64,000 nt of DNA. Origin: Chitinibacter sp046530675. GTDB taxonomy: Bacteria; Pseudomonadota; Gammaproteobacteria; Burkholderiales; Chitinibacteraceae. Shown one piece after another: positions 56,002 to 64,000 of this stretch; position 1 is the first letter of the stretch; each line of letters opens with the position of its first letter. The translations under genes were made by a program, and so were the position numbers. Where the stretch lies: contig NZ_CP172558.1 in NCBI RefSeq assembly GCF_046530675.1, forward strand, positions 2,914,001 to 2,978,000, read 5' to 3'. The notes beneath the pieces are model-generated. The model was not told where the DNA came from. It searched no databases and worked only from the letters and a program-made list of their open reading frames with translations.

Positions 56002-57924
56002 ATGAGGTCGGGCAAATTCATGCTGGAGAAACAAGTGTCCATCTCAATTCCGCTTTTGAAACGTGCGACACGATTTGCCCATATGTCTATCGTTATAAGA
56101 CTATCGCTGGCACTTTTGTTACTGATTTTGCCCAGTGTGTTAAGTTTGCTGCTCAGCGGCTGGATTACCGGCCTGTCAGCCGGCGGCGGCGAAGCAATCA
56201 ATATGGCCGGCTCCTTGCGCAAGCAATCGTACCTGATTGCCGCAACGGCACTCTCGCCTGCCGATCCGATTCCCGGTGGACAACCCAATTTAAGCGAAGT
56301 TGTTGTCGAATTCGAACGTCGTCTCTATCATCCCAGCATCCAAAATGCACTGCCCGATGCTGCGCAAGACCCGATCCGGGTTCAGTTCAATGCACTGGAA
56401 AGTCGCTGGCGCAATGAAATCCGCCCCAGCCTGGAGCGCGACGATTCGCTGTACGCCAGTATCCTGCTCCCCAGTACGCATCAATATGTGAGCGAAATCG
56501 ACCTGTTTGTTGATGCCCTAGAAAAAGCCCATGAAACACGACTGAAATCGCTTGCCCGGTTACAATGGATTTCGCTGCTGATCGTATTTGGGGTATTTGC
56601 CTGGACATTAATCTGGGTATATCGCCAAGTCACATACCCCCTTAGCAAAATGGCTGAAGTTGCCAATCAGGTCGAAGCCGGACACTATGCTGCACGAATA
56701 GACACCCAAGCCAGCGGCGAAATCGGCACACTGAAAACAGCGCTGAACCGCATGCTCAATGAACTCGAAACCAGCTACAGCCAGCTTGAATTGCGCGTTG
56801 CCGAAAAAACGGCTGCACTGGAACAAAATCAGACTGCGCTGCAACTGCGTTATCAGGTCAAAGCCCTGCTCGCCGATAACGAACCGGATCAAGCCATTTT
56901 CGATGCGGTATTAAAAGTCTTGGGCGAATCCATTCCGTTTAGAAATGCCGCAATCTGTCTGACCGACATCAACCCCAAGCAGCAACATATCCCGGTCAAA
57001 AGTGCTTTCAAACTGGCCAATAATCAGCAGCAAGGCATCCGGCTGGGCTGTCTGGAACAAGACTGTGCTGCTTGCATCGAGCACACTCCGCCCGCACTGG
57101 ACAGCAAGGAGCTGGTTTTTCCACTGCTCGAAGGTGGCATCACTTACGGCATTATGCCGATCACGCTGCAGGACGGCATCAAACTGGCTCCCTGGCAGAT
57201 GCAGGTACTCGAAGACGTCAGCCACAATCTGGGTACCGCGCTGGCCGGATCCCATCGCAAGCAATCACTGCACCGTCTGGCGCTGTTTGAAGAACGCTCG
57301 GTCATCGCCCGTGAATTGCACGATTCGCTGGCGCAAGCATTGTCCTATCTGAAAATCCAGGTGGTCCGGCTGCAAAACCAGATCGGCGAACAACCTGAAC
57401 AGGCACAAGCCACGTTGCAGGAATTGCGCGAGGGCTTGAATGCGGCCTATCGCCAGCTGCGCGAACTGCTCACGACCTTCCGGCTGCAAATCAACCAAGG
57501 CGGGCTCAACGCTGCATTGACGGCCACCGTCAAGGAGTTTGCCGAACGCACCGGTCTTGAAATTGCACTGGACAATCATCTGCTTGGTGTCGAGCTGGCG
57601 GCAGAAGAAGAAATTCATGTATTGCAAATCGTTCGCGAAGCATTGGCCAACGTGCATCATCACGCGCATGCACGTAGTGCCCAGATCCATCTGGCATGGA
57701 TAGGCAATGAAATTGTCGTGCAGATCAATGACGATGGTGTTGGCATCGGCAAAGCACCTGAACGGGCGCAACACTATGGCCTGTCCATCATGCGTGATCG
57801 TGCGCGCAGCCTCGGTGGAATCATTTCGATTCAGGCCAACCAGCCCAGCGGAACGCAAATCATTCTGCAATTTATCCCGAGTACACCGTTCTCGAATCAG
57901 GAATCAGCACAACGAGCAAAATAG
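56002..57924 (+). CDS. NarX/NarQ-like nitrate/nitrite sensor kinase
   Basis: 640-residue membrane histidine kinase. TM1 (about 30-52), then the periplasmic P-box EAINMAGSLRKQSYLIA (64-80) that binds nitrate, TM2 (about 186-206), HAMP, a GAF-like central part with a cysteine cluster (CLEQDCAACIEHTPP), the phosphoacceptor His440 (ARELHDSLAQALSYLK) and a C-terminal ATPase domain with DDGVGIG. The start may be 56002, 56020 or 56083; all keep TM1. Divergent from napF, followed by its regulator. Confidence 0.92.
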   Translation: MRSGKFMLEKQVSISIPLLKRATRFAHMSIVIRLSLALLLLILPSVLSLLLSGWITGLSAGGGEAINMAGSLRKQSYLIAATALSPADPIPGGQPNLSEVVVEFERRLYHPSIQNALPDAAQDPIRVQFNALESRWRNEIRPSLERDDSLYASILLPSTHQYVSEIDLFVDALEKAHETRLKSLARLQWISLLIVFGVFAWTLIWVYRQVTYPLSKMAEVANQVEAGHYAARIDTQASGEIGTLKTALNRMLNELETSYSQLELRVAEKTAALEQNQTALQLRYQVKALLADNEPDQAIFDAVLKVLGESIPFRNAAICLTDINPKQQHIPVKSAFKLANNQQQGIRLGCLEQDCAACIEHTPPALDSKELVFPLLEGGITYGIMPITLQDGIKLAPWQMQVLEDVSHNLGTALAGSHRKQSLHRLALFEERSVIARELHDSLAQALSYLKIQVVRLQNQIGEQPEQAQATLQELREGLNAAYRQLRELLTTFRLQINQGGLNAALTATVKEFAERTGLEIALDNHLLGVELAAEEEIHVLQIVREALANVHHHAHARSAQIHLAWIGNEIVVQINDDGVGIGKAPERAQHYGLSIMRDRARSLGGIISIQANQPSGTQIILQFIPSTPFSNQESAQRAK

Positions 57925-57934
57925 ATACCCAGCC

Positions 57935-57983
57935 ATGTATAGCCACACAGCCATTTACGAGCAATAGCTGCAGCAAGATACCC
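57935..57983. repeat. 49-bp ATACCC-ended repeat, copy H
   Basis: Begins ATGTATAGCC (two differences from RGGTAT) and ends AAGATACCC. The interior ACACAGCCAT closely matches copy D. It begins 10 nt after the sensor stop and ends 35 nt before the regulator start. Confidence 0.65.
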
Positions 57984-58018
57984 AATAAATTGATTTGATT
58001 AATACCAGGAAACCTGCA

Positions 58019-58672
58019 ATGAATACCGATCTTTACCGCATTGTTGTCATCGACGATCACCCTTTGTTTCGCAAAGGCGTGGTGCAACTACTCGGACTTA
58101 ACCCGCAATTTGTTGTCGTTGGTGAAGCCGCTGGCGGTATCGAAGGCATTAAAGTCGTCGCCGAGCTGCAACCGGATCTGGTCATTCTTGATCTGAATAT
58201 GAAAGATATGGATGGCATCGCGACGCTCAAGGAAATCAAGCAACTCGATCTCGATAGCAAAGTCGTCATGCTCACGGTATCGGATGAAAGCCGCGATCTG
58301 GTCAGTGCGGTGCGCGCTGGCGCGGATGGTTATCTGCTCAAGGATATGGAACCGGAAGAAATCATTGTGCGGCTGGGAGAAGCGCTCGATGGCCAGATGG
58401 CGATTCCCGAACGGCTAGGTCGCGCACTGGCAATGGCGATGCGCGAAGACGACACCACCGATCGCAAACAGCAAATGACCCACCTGACCGAGCGCGAGCA
58501 GGAAATCCTGCAATGTCTCGCACAAGGCTTATCGAACAAACTCGTCGGCCGCCAGCTCGGCATTGCCGAAGGCACGGTCAAAGTTCACGTCAAAAGCCTG
58601 CTGCGCAAACTGAACTTCCGCTCACGCCTTGAAGCGGCGGTCTGGGCGGTAGAAAACGGGATTAAATATTAG
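58019..58672 (+). CDS. NarL/NarP-family response regulator
   Basis: 217-residue regulator. Receiver domain (1-125) with phosphoacceptor Asp58 (LVILDLNMKDMDG) and IDDHPLFRKG. LuxR-type HTH (about 153-215; LTEREQEILQCLAQGLSNK, GTVKVHVKSLLRKL). AGGA at 58007-58010 supports ATG 58019. Paired with the adjacent sensor, it should bind the heptamers upstream of napF. Whether it acts like NarL or NarP is not decidable from sequence. Confidence 0.94.
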   Translation: MNTDLYRIVVIDDHPLFRKGVVQLLGLNPQFVVVGEAAGGIEGIKVVAELQPDLVILDLNMKDMDGIATLKEIKQLDLDSKVVMLTVSDESRDLVSAVRAGADGYLLKDMEPEEIIVRLGEALDGQMAIPERLGRALAMAMREDDTTDRKQQMTHLTEREQEILQCLAQGLSNKLVGRQLGIAEGTVKVHVKSLLRKLNFRSRLEAAVWAVENGIKY

Positions 58673-58696
58673 GCTCTGGATAATTCGAATTTCATC

Positions 58697-58716
58697 ATTC
58701 CGGCGAACGCCGGAAT
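58697..58716. repeat. Short palindromic repeat ATTCCGGCG-AA-CGCCGGAAT
   Basis: Perfect 9-bp arms with a 2-nt loop, followed by CCAG. It resembles the Neisseria dRS3-like and other proteobacterial GGAATCCAG palindromic repeats. It lies 24 nt after the regulator stop. Confidence 0.7.
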
Positions 58717-58731
58717 CCAGCAGAAACAACA

Positions 58732-58772
58732 ACCCCGGCTTTTGCCTGCAGGTACACAGGATGCGCCGGGGT
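58732..58772. terminator. Inverted repeat between regulator and ackA, possible terminator
   Basis: 8-bp arms ACCCCGGC / GCCGGGGT with a 25-nt loop that starts with TTTT; no T-run follows either arm. It may end one or both convergent genes with help from Rho. Confidence 0.4.
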
Positions 58773-58820
58773 GAGGAATAAATCAGCAGGTTCTTAAGCT
58801 TCCACTGCGCAGGCAGAGTA

Positions 58821-60008
58821 CTACCTGACGCGCCGCAAAATAGCCTGGGTATGCCGTGCGATCATCAATTCTTCATTGGTCGGAATCACCCAGACCGGAA
58901 CGCGACTTGTCTCGGCGCTGATCCGCTGAGCATTCGCCGCATTGGCGGGCAAATCGATTTCAACCCCCAGCCACGCTGCGGCCCGGCAAACTTTCTCGCG
59001 AATTGCGACTGCGTGTTCACCGATGCCGGCAGTAAAGACAAGCGCATCAAGTCCACCCATTGCGGCAGCGAGTGAGCCCAGCTCACGGCCAATGCGATAG
59101 GCAAATAATTCAACCGCAAATTTCGCCCGAGGATCGTCAGAATCGAGCAGCTTGCGCATATCGCTCGAAATACCCGAAACACCCAGCAGCCCGGATTGCT
59201 GATAAAGCAGCTTTTCAATCGCGCGGGTATCCATTTTCAACTCGTCCATCAGGTACAGCACCACGCCGGGATCCAGATTACCACTGCGTGTTCCCATCGG
59301 CAGACCATCAACGGCGGTAAAGCCCATCGTGCTGGCAACGCTGCGCCCGTCCTGTATCGCGCACATACTGGCACCGTTCCCCAGATGCAAGACCACCGTT
59401 CGCCCACGCGCCGCGTGCATATCGTAAACCGGTAACACCGAAGCAATATATTCGTAAGAAAGTCCGTGAAAGCCGTAGCGTCGTACGCCGCGCTCAGTAA
59501 TCTCGGCAGGCAGGGCATAAGTTTGTGCCAAGGCGGACTGAGTGCAATGAAATGCAGTATCAAAGCAGGCGACCTGAAGCAATTTGGCTTGCTTCTCAAG
59601 CAGGATCTGGATCGGTTTCAGATTATGTGGCTGGTGCAATGGTGCTAGCGGAATCAGTCGCTCCAGATTGCTGACGATTTCAGTCGTAATCTGCACAGGC
59701 GCGGCATAGTCGATACCGCCATGCACGACACGATGACCGACTGCAACGAGTTGGTGCTCGCCCAGCTGTTCACGCAAAAAGCCAGCCAGATAAAGAATGC
59801 CACCGTCGTGTCCAAGCGGCTCACCGGGCTCCCATTGTTGTTCGGCAACAAGATCACCAGCCACATTTTTGGCTTTAAATTTCGGCGCAGTGTAAAGGCC
59901 TTCGAGTTGCCCGCTTAGCAATAATGCAAGCGTCTTTTCTGCTTCGAGAAATACCGAAAATTTGATGCTGGACGAACCCGCATTAAGCACCAGAATCGCA
60001 TTGCTCAT
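58821..60008 (-). CDS. ackA: Acetate (propionate) kinase AckA
   Basis: 395-residue acetokinase interconverting acetyl-P plus ADP and acetate plus ATP. NAGSSSIKFSVF at the N-terminus, GHRVVHGG, and FHCTQSALAQTYALP with DTAFH match the family. GNLDPGVV and the C-terminal TAGIGEHAVAIREKVC are also present. Its ATGA overlaps the stop of the phosphotransacetylase gene. Part of a four-gene minus-strand run with DUF3141 and enoyl reductase genes. Confidence 0.96.
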   Translation of the reverse strand: MSNAILVLNAGSSSIKFSVFLEAEKTLALLLSGQLEGLYTAPKFKAKNVAGDLVAEQQWEPGEPLGHDGGILYLAGFLREQLGEHQLVAVGHRVVHGGIDYAAPVQITTEIVSNLERLIPLAPLHQPHNLKPIQILLEKQAKLLQVACFDTAFHCTQSALAQTYALPAEITERGVRRYGFHGLSYEYIASVLPVYDMHAARGRTVVLHLGNGASMCAIQDGRSVASTMGFTAVDGLPMGTRSGNLDPGVVLYLMDELKMDTRAIEKLLYQQSGLLGVSGISSDMRKLLDSDDPRAKFAVELFAYRIGRELGSLAAAMGGLDALVFTAGIGEHAVAIREKVCRAAAWLGVEIDLPANAANAQRISAETSRVPVWVIPTNEELMIARHTQAILRRVR

Positions 60009-60949
60009 AGTGTCACCGCCTTGCTGGCATCAACTCGTCGTGCTTCGGCGACCAGCGCGGCAACCGCACAAGACGCCAGCCGGGTCATTACCGAGTCAGC
60101 ACGACTGGTCAGGATAATCGGCACCCGTGCGCCCAACACGATACCGGCCGCATCAGCGTGCGCCATAAAAGTCAGGCTTTTGGCCAGCATATTGCCAGCC
60201 TCAAGATCGGGAGCGACCAGAATATCGGCCATCCCGGCTACGGGTGAGTCGATCTTTTTAATTTTGGCTGCCTGCAAATTGATCGCATTATCGAGCGCCA
60301 GCGGGCCATCGAGAATACCGCCGGTAATCTGTTTGCGGTCAGCCATTTTGCACAGTGCAGCAGCTTCAATCGTCGACAAGATATCCGGATTGATGGTTTC
60401 CATGGCCGATAAAATCGCTACCTTGGGGGTGCCAAACCCCAGTGCATGCGCCAGATCAATCGCGTTCTGGACGATGTGAACCTTGTCTTTCAAGCTCGGC
60501 GCGATATTGATTGCGGCATCGGTGATGATGATCGCCCGATCCAGACTGGGTACATCCATGACAAAAGCATGGCTGATGCGATGAGCCGTGCGCAGACCGT
60601 TGGTGCTATTGACCACAGCACTCATCAACTCATCAGTATGCAAGCTGCCTTTCATCAGCATGTGTGCTTTGCCTTCGCGAGCGAGTTTGACTGCCGCTTC
60701 GGCCGAAGCCTGACTGTGCGGCGCATCGACCAGCTCATAGCGTGAAATATCGAGCTGAAACTGTGCCGCAATGGCCTCTATTTTGGCGCGTGGGCCAACC
60801 AAAATCGGCTGTAAAACGCCCATTTCCGCGGCCTCGACAACACCTCTGAGCGAGCTTTCGTCACAAGGATGAGCCACTGCGGTCGGAACCGGAGCCAGTG
60901 CCTTGCAACGAGCGATCAACTGTTCGTATTTCTCGTGTTTGCGTTCCAT
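60005..60949 (-). CDS. Phosphate acetyl/butyryltransferase family protein
   Basis: 314-residue enzyme of the PTA/PTB family, shorter than canonical Pta and lacking its N-terminal domain. LVGPRAKIEAI, LMKGSLHTDELM and the C-terminal LTSRADSVMTRLASCAVAALVA are typical. It converts an acyl-CoA to acyl-phosphate for the next enzyme, AckA. The annotation bifunctional enoyl-CoA hydratase/phosphate acetyltransferase is common for relatives, but no hydratase domain is present here. Confidence 0.92.
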   Translation of the reverse strand: MERKHEKYEQLIARCKALAPVPTAVAHPCDESSLRGVVEAAEMGVLQPILVGPRAKIEAIAAQFQLDISRYELVDAPHSQASAEAAVKLAREGKAHMLMKGSLHTDELMSAVVNSTNGLRTAHRISHAFVMDVPSLDRAIIITDAAINIAPSLKDKVHIVQNAIDLAHALGFGTPKVAILSAMETINPDILSTIEAAALCKMADRKQITGGILDGPLALDNAINLQAAKIKKIDSPVAGMADILVAPDLEAGNMLAKSLTFMAHADAAGIVLGARVPIILTSRADSVMTRLASCAVAALVAEARRVDASKAVTL

Positions 60950-60969
60950 AACATTCCTCGCGCAGCAAG

Positions 60970-63177
60970 TCAGGCTGCAGCAAATAATTGTTCAATTTTC
61001 GCTAAGCGCGCTGTGCGCTCCCCGTTCAATTCGCCTGCTGCCTGCGCAATGCGCCGGATAATCGCGAGCATTTTGCTGCGCAGATCAGCATCTGCAGGCA
61101 GCATTTTGGGAATCACCGCGAGCGCACCATCGCAGTCCAGCAGCAATGAGAAATACTGTTCACGCACCGTTTGCTTGAACTGAGTCAAAGTCAAACCATT
61201 ATGTTCAGCACGAATCTGGCGTAACTCGTTAAACGTCCTTTCATCCGCGCCGGGCCCGGCCATGCCGATATACAGCAGTGAGCGAATCAATGCCTCGCGT
61301 GCACCGCCCTTGCTGATGCCTGATTTGAGTTCAGCAATACGCTGCTTAATCAGCGCAGCACGCTCGGCATCGATCTGTGGAATTTTCCGCAATGCTTCGT
61401 CTGATTGGTTCAGGCCAAACATAGCCTGCAGCACGGGTGAGCTATAAATCGTCAGAAAAATGACTTCCATACTGCTATCGCGCAAATCACGATAGGTATC
61501 GAGCGCAGTCATAATGGCATCCGACATCATTCCCTGCCATTTGAGCAGCGGATTATCGGGCGAAACCGGCTGACGCTGCTGCCGAACCTGCTCAGCCAAT
61601 TGAGCCAACGGCCCCATCCAGGGATTACGATTGGAAAACAGCTGAAAAGCCAAATCGGGCGCACCAAGCTGTTTAAGCCATTGTGCGTTCTGATCATTAA
61701 TTGATGCCCGGACAAGCGGCTGGAGCAAGCTGCGATACAAGCCAAGATTGATTTCCGACACGCGTTGCACCGCAGCAAAACGACGCTCGTTCTCTGGGTC
61801 GGGCTGAACGATAGCGCGAACGTCCTCCAAAGAGCGGGGTTCAAAACGAACAATCCAGTCACCATCGACCAGCTCCGGATTGGCCGAATCGGCGGTCTTT
61901 GGTGTCAATACCGCCTCATACAGCCCCGGTGGTAAAACATCAATCAGATCAATATTGCTGGCAAATTCCTGATGCTCTTTCTTGGCGACCCCACCTGAAA
62001 CAAAAATGCCCAGGTGCCCGACACTGTCGTGGACGGCATAAATGATGGTCTGGCCACAGGCGCGAACGTCGTCGTCTGTGGCATAAAGATCGGTAATCCA
62101 GCCCAAAGCCTGCTGGGGCGGGGTGATATTGTCACCTTTGGAGCAAAAACAGATGATCGGTGAGCGGATATTACGCAGATTGATATGCTCGCCAGCGCTG
62201 GTGACAATTTTGCCAGTTGAAAGGCGGTTACCAATAAAGAGCTGATCAACAATCCACTGAATTTCTTCGCCGTTCAGATTGACGTGACCACCCCACCATT
62301 TCTCGAATTCAAGAAAACGCTCTCCCCCCTTGTCGACATTCGACCAGATGTCATAGCTTTTTCCCCACAGGGTATTGGCTGGATTGAGATTCTCGAAATT
62401 GTCGACCAGATGGGCACCATCAAATTTGCCATTCCCCAGATCACTGGTCAAAGCCGTGATCCAGCTGCCGCCCGCCAGGCCTCCGGTGTAACGCATCGGA
62501 TTTTCACCCGTCACGCCGGCCCAGTAAGACAGCGGAGAGCCCGGAACAATCACAGGCCCACACAATTCGGGACGGGTCGCCGCCAGCATCATGACGGCCC
62601 AACCGGCCTGGCAGTTGCCGATAATGCAGGGTTTTCCATCGGACTCGGGATGCAATGCAATCACTTTCTCAAGAAAGATCGCCTCCGCATGCATGATGTC
62701 TTCGATGGTTTGTCCCGGCATAGGCTCAGGGGTAAATCCGACAAAATAACAAGGATGCCCTGCTGCCATCGCCACACCCAGCTCGCTATCCGCCTTGAAA
62801 CCGCCGATCCCCGGTCCATGACCGGCACGCGGATCAACGACAACAAATGGCCGCAAATACGGATCACTGACCAACCCTTTCGGCGGCTTGATTCGCACCA
62901 GCAGATAATTCACCGGACGCTCAAAAGTACGGGCATCAAGGACCAATTCGGTATCAAATTTTAATACGTGAGGAATGGCCTTTTCTTTTTGTTCGTAATA
63001 TTGCTCGCTGCGCTGTCGCAGCAAATCCCAGTACAAAATGGTTCGCTGCATCACATCGACCACATACTCACTTTGCACAGACCATGCCTGCTGCAGATTA
63101 TCCGGCCACAGCGCTGCGGCAGTTTTCATAGGCGGCTGAACAACTCGACTTGCATTCTTGCTGGATGTTTTGGACAT
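60970..63177 (-). CDS. DUF3141 protein, PhaC-related alpha/beta hydrolase
   Basis: 735 residues. The first half resembles poly(3-hydroxyalkanoate) synthases: PRAGHGPGIGGFKADSELG and a nucleophile elbow IIGNCQAGWAVMM with Cys189, where the synthase box is GxCxG. A conserved HDSVGHLGIFVSGGVA supplies the probable His. The C-terminal 300 residues are helical and unassigned. Substrate is unknown; context with phosphotransacetylase, acetate kinase and an enoyl reductase hints at acyl-CoA or polyester handling. 20 nt before the phosphotransacetylase gene. Confidence 0.85.
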   Translation of the reverse strand: MSKTSSKNASRVVQPPMKTAAALWPDNLQQAWSVQSEYVVDVMQRTILYWDLLRQRSEQYYEQKEKAIPHVLKFDTELVLDARTFERPVNYLLVRIKPPKGLVSDPYLRPFVVVDPRAGHGPGIGGFKADSELGVAMAAGHPCYFVGFTPEPMPGQTIEDIMHAEAIFLEKVIALHPESDGKPCIIGNCQAGWAVMMLAATRPELCGPVIVPGSPLSYWAGVTGENPMRYTGGLAGGSWITALTSDLGNGKFDGAHLVDNFENLNPANTLWGKSYDIWSNVDKGGERFLEFEKWWGGHVNLNGEEIQWIVDQLFIGNRLSTGKIVTSAGEHINLRNIRSPIICFCSKGDNITPPQQALGWITDLYATDDDVRACGQTIIYAVHDSVGHLGIFVSGGVAKKEHQEFASNIDLIDVLPPGLYEAVLTPKTADSANPELVDGDWIVRFEPRSLEDVRAIVQPDPENERRFAAVQRVSEINLGLYRSLLQPLVRASINDQNAQWLKQLGAPDLAFQLFSNRNPWMGPLAQLAEQVRQQRQPVSPDNPLLKWQGMMSDAIMTALDTYRDLRDSSMEVIFLTIYSSPVLQAMFGLNQSDEALRKIPQIDAERAALIKQRIAELKSGISKGGAREALIRSLLYIGMAGPGADERTFNELRQIRAEHNGLTLTQFKQTVREQYFSLLLDCDGALAVIPKMLPADADLRSKMLAIIRRIAQAAGELNGERTARLAKIEQLFAAA

Positions 63178-63213
63178 CGTTGATTCTCCAAAGCTTAGAT
63201 CACGCGGATAAAC

Positions 63214-63996
63214 TCACGCCATGATATTGACGCCACCATCGACGTAGATCGTTTCACCAGTCAAACGGCGTGCATAAGGGGTAGCCAGGTAGGCGCAGGT
63301 ATAACCAACATCCAGAATATCGACCAGTTCGCCCAGCGGCGCGCGCTCTGCGGCTTCATTGAGCAGCAAATCAAAGTCCTTCAAACCTGAAGCTGCACGG
63401 GTTTTGAGCGGGCCGGGCGAAATCGAATGGACGCGAATTCCCTGGGAACCCAGTTCATACGCCAGATAACGGCACGATGCTTCAAGAGCAGCCTTCACCG
63501 GTCCCATGACGTTATAGTTGGGAACGACTTTACAAGCGCCGTGATAAGTCATCGCAAAGATTGTTCCGCCATCTTTCATCAGCGGCGCAGCCAGTTTGGT
63601 CATGCGGATCAGTGAATGAACTGAAATATCCATCGCCATCGCAAAGCCATCGGCCGAACAATTGAGCAAACCGTCCTTGATATCGTCTTTTTTTGCCGAT
63701 GCAATCGAATGAACCAGGATATCAATCTTGCCCCATTCTTTTTCAATTCGCTCAAACAAAGCCTCAAGTTCACCAGGCTGGGATACGTCCAGCGGCGCAA
63801 AAATTGCCGCATCCAGCGCCTTTGCCAGAGGTTCTACATGCGGTTTGGCTTTTTCATTCAGATAAGTAATGGCAAGGTCAGCGCCAACAGCGCGAAAAGC
63901 CTGGGCGCAGCCATAGGCAATTGAATCTTCGTTGGCAATACCGACAACAAGTGCTTTGTAACCGGAAAGGATGGGGGCAGGATTTTCAATGAACAT
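63214..63996 (-). CDS. fabI: Enoyl-[acyl-carrier-protein] reductase, FabI type
   Basis: 260-residue SDR enzyme reducing the trans-2 double bond in fatty-acid elongation with NADH. It keeps the FabI features: IANEDSIAYGCA cofactor loop, HSIASAKKDD, and the catalytic set TYHGACKVVPNYNVMGPVK (Tyr-x6-Lys plus the second Tyr). It may be a paralogue dedicated to the DUF3141 cluster, since housekeeping fabI is often elsewhere; this cannot be settled here. Starts 4 nt from the window end. Confidence 0.92.
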   Translation of the reverse strand: MFIENPAPILSGYKALVVGIANEDSIAYGCAQAFRAVGADLAITYLNEKAKPHVEPLAKALDAAIFAPLDVSQPGELEALFERIEKEWGKIDILVHSIASAKKDDIKDGLLNCSADGFAMAMDISVHSLIRMTKLAAPLMKDGGTIFAMTYHGACKVVPNYNVMGPVKAALEASCRYLAYELGSQGIRVHSISPGPLKTRAASGLKDFDLLLNEAAERAPLGELVDILDVGYTCAYLATPYARRLTGETIYVDGGVNIMA

Positions 63997-64000
63997 TGTT

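Noticed and set aside
56627..56652. GGGTATATCGCC...ACATACCC in the sensor kinase gene as a repeat copy
   Set aside because: Ends are only about 25 bp apart and the sequence encodes the end of the second membrane helix and the HAMP start.
1..64000. tRNA, rRNA, CRISPR arrays, insertion sequences or prophage genes
   Set aside because: None recognised by eye; small tRNA-like folds could be missed without a covariance search such as tRNAscan-SE.

Overview
The window reads as core chromosome of a betaproteobacterium. The gene neighbourhoods (kdsD-kdsC-lptCAB-rpoN-hpf-ptsN, petABC-sspA-sspB, leuS-lptE-holA-rng, purM-purN) and the protein flavour suggest Neisseriales, perhaps Chitinibacteraceae-like; this is inference from gene order, not a database match. 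No rRNA, tRNA, CRISPR array, transposase or prophage gene was recognised.

Layout. 1-5.7 kb (minus strand): arabinose-5-P isomerase and KDO-8-P phosphatase, the LptC/LptA/LptB lipopolysaccharide exporter parts, sigma-54, hibernation factor and a PTS-Ntr EIIA cut by the left edge. 5.9-14.9 kb: a CPA2 cation/proton antiporter, a DegS-like protease, a Nif3 protein with a small lipoprotein, the cytochrome bc1 operon petABC and sspA/sspB. 15-21 kb: an RNA m5C methyltransferase, a DUF3108 protein, purN, purM, hda with an unusual internal repeat, and a lone type IV pilin-like gene. 21.3-27.1 kb: leuS, lptE, holA, rng. 27.4-46.3 kb: a surface-polysaccharide locus. The plus strand carries a WecA-like initiating transferase, GDP-mannose genes and an O-acyltransferase. 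The minus strand carries a tightly coupled operon from a Wzz-like protein and dTDP-rhamnose genes through Wzx-like flippase, pyruvyltransferase, glycosyltransferases and Wzy-like polymerase. Its centre (about 34.6-42.3 kb) is visibly A+T-rich and looks acquired. 46.5-49.3 kb: a PCMT-family protein and thiC behind a TPP riboswitch. 49.7-58.7 kb: periplasmic nitrate reductase napFDAGHBC divergent from a NarX/NarQ-like sensor and NarL/NarP-like regulator, with a cluster of NarL/NarP heptamers between them. 58.8-64 kb: acetate kinase, a phosphotransacetylase, a PhaC-related DUF3141 protein and an enoyl-ACP reductase.

The most unusual signal is a family of eight interspersed elements, each exactly 49 bp, beginning RGGTAT (two copies deviate by one or two bases) and ending in an invariant ATACCC, with partly complementary interiors. 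They lie between genes at 4.7, 8.1, 13.6, 18.3, 20.4, 49.6, 52.4 and 57.9 kb, often directly after a stop codon, and are absent from the polysaccharide locus. One supplies the 3' end of the pilin-like gene; another sits inside the nap operon. I do not recognise this family from the literature I know.

Other points of interest: an 11-G tract upstream of the WecA-like gene, a 9-residue tandem repeat in Hda, a C-terminally enlarged cytochrome b, a palindrome over the likely sspA promoter, and a Pseudomonas-REP-like long hairpin downstream of thiC.
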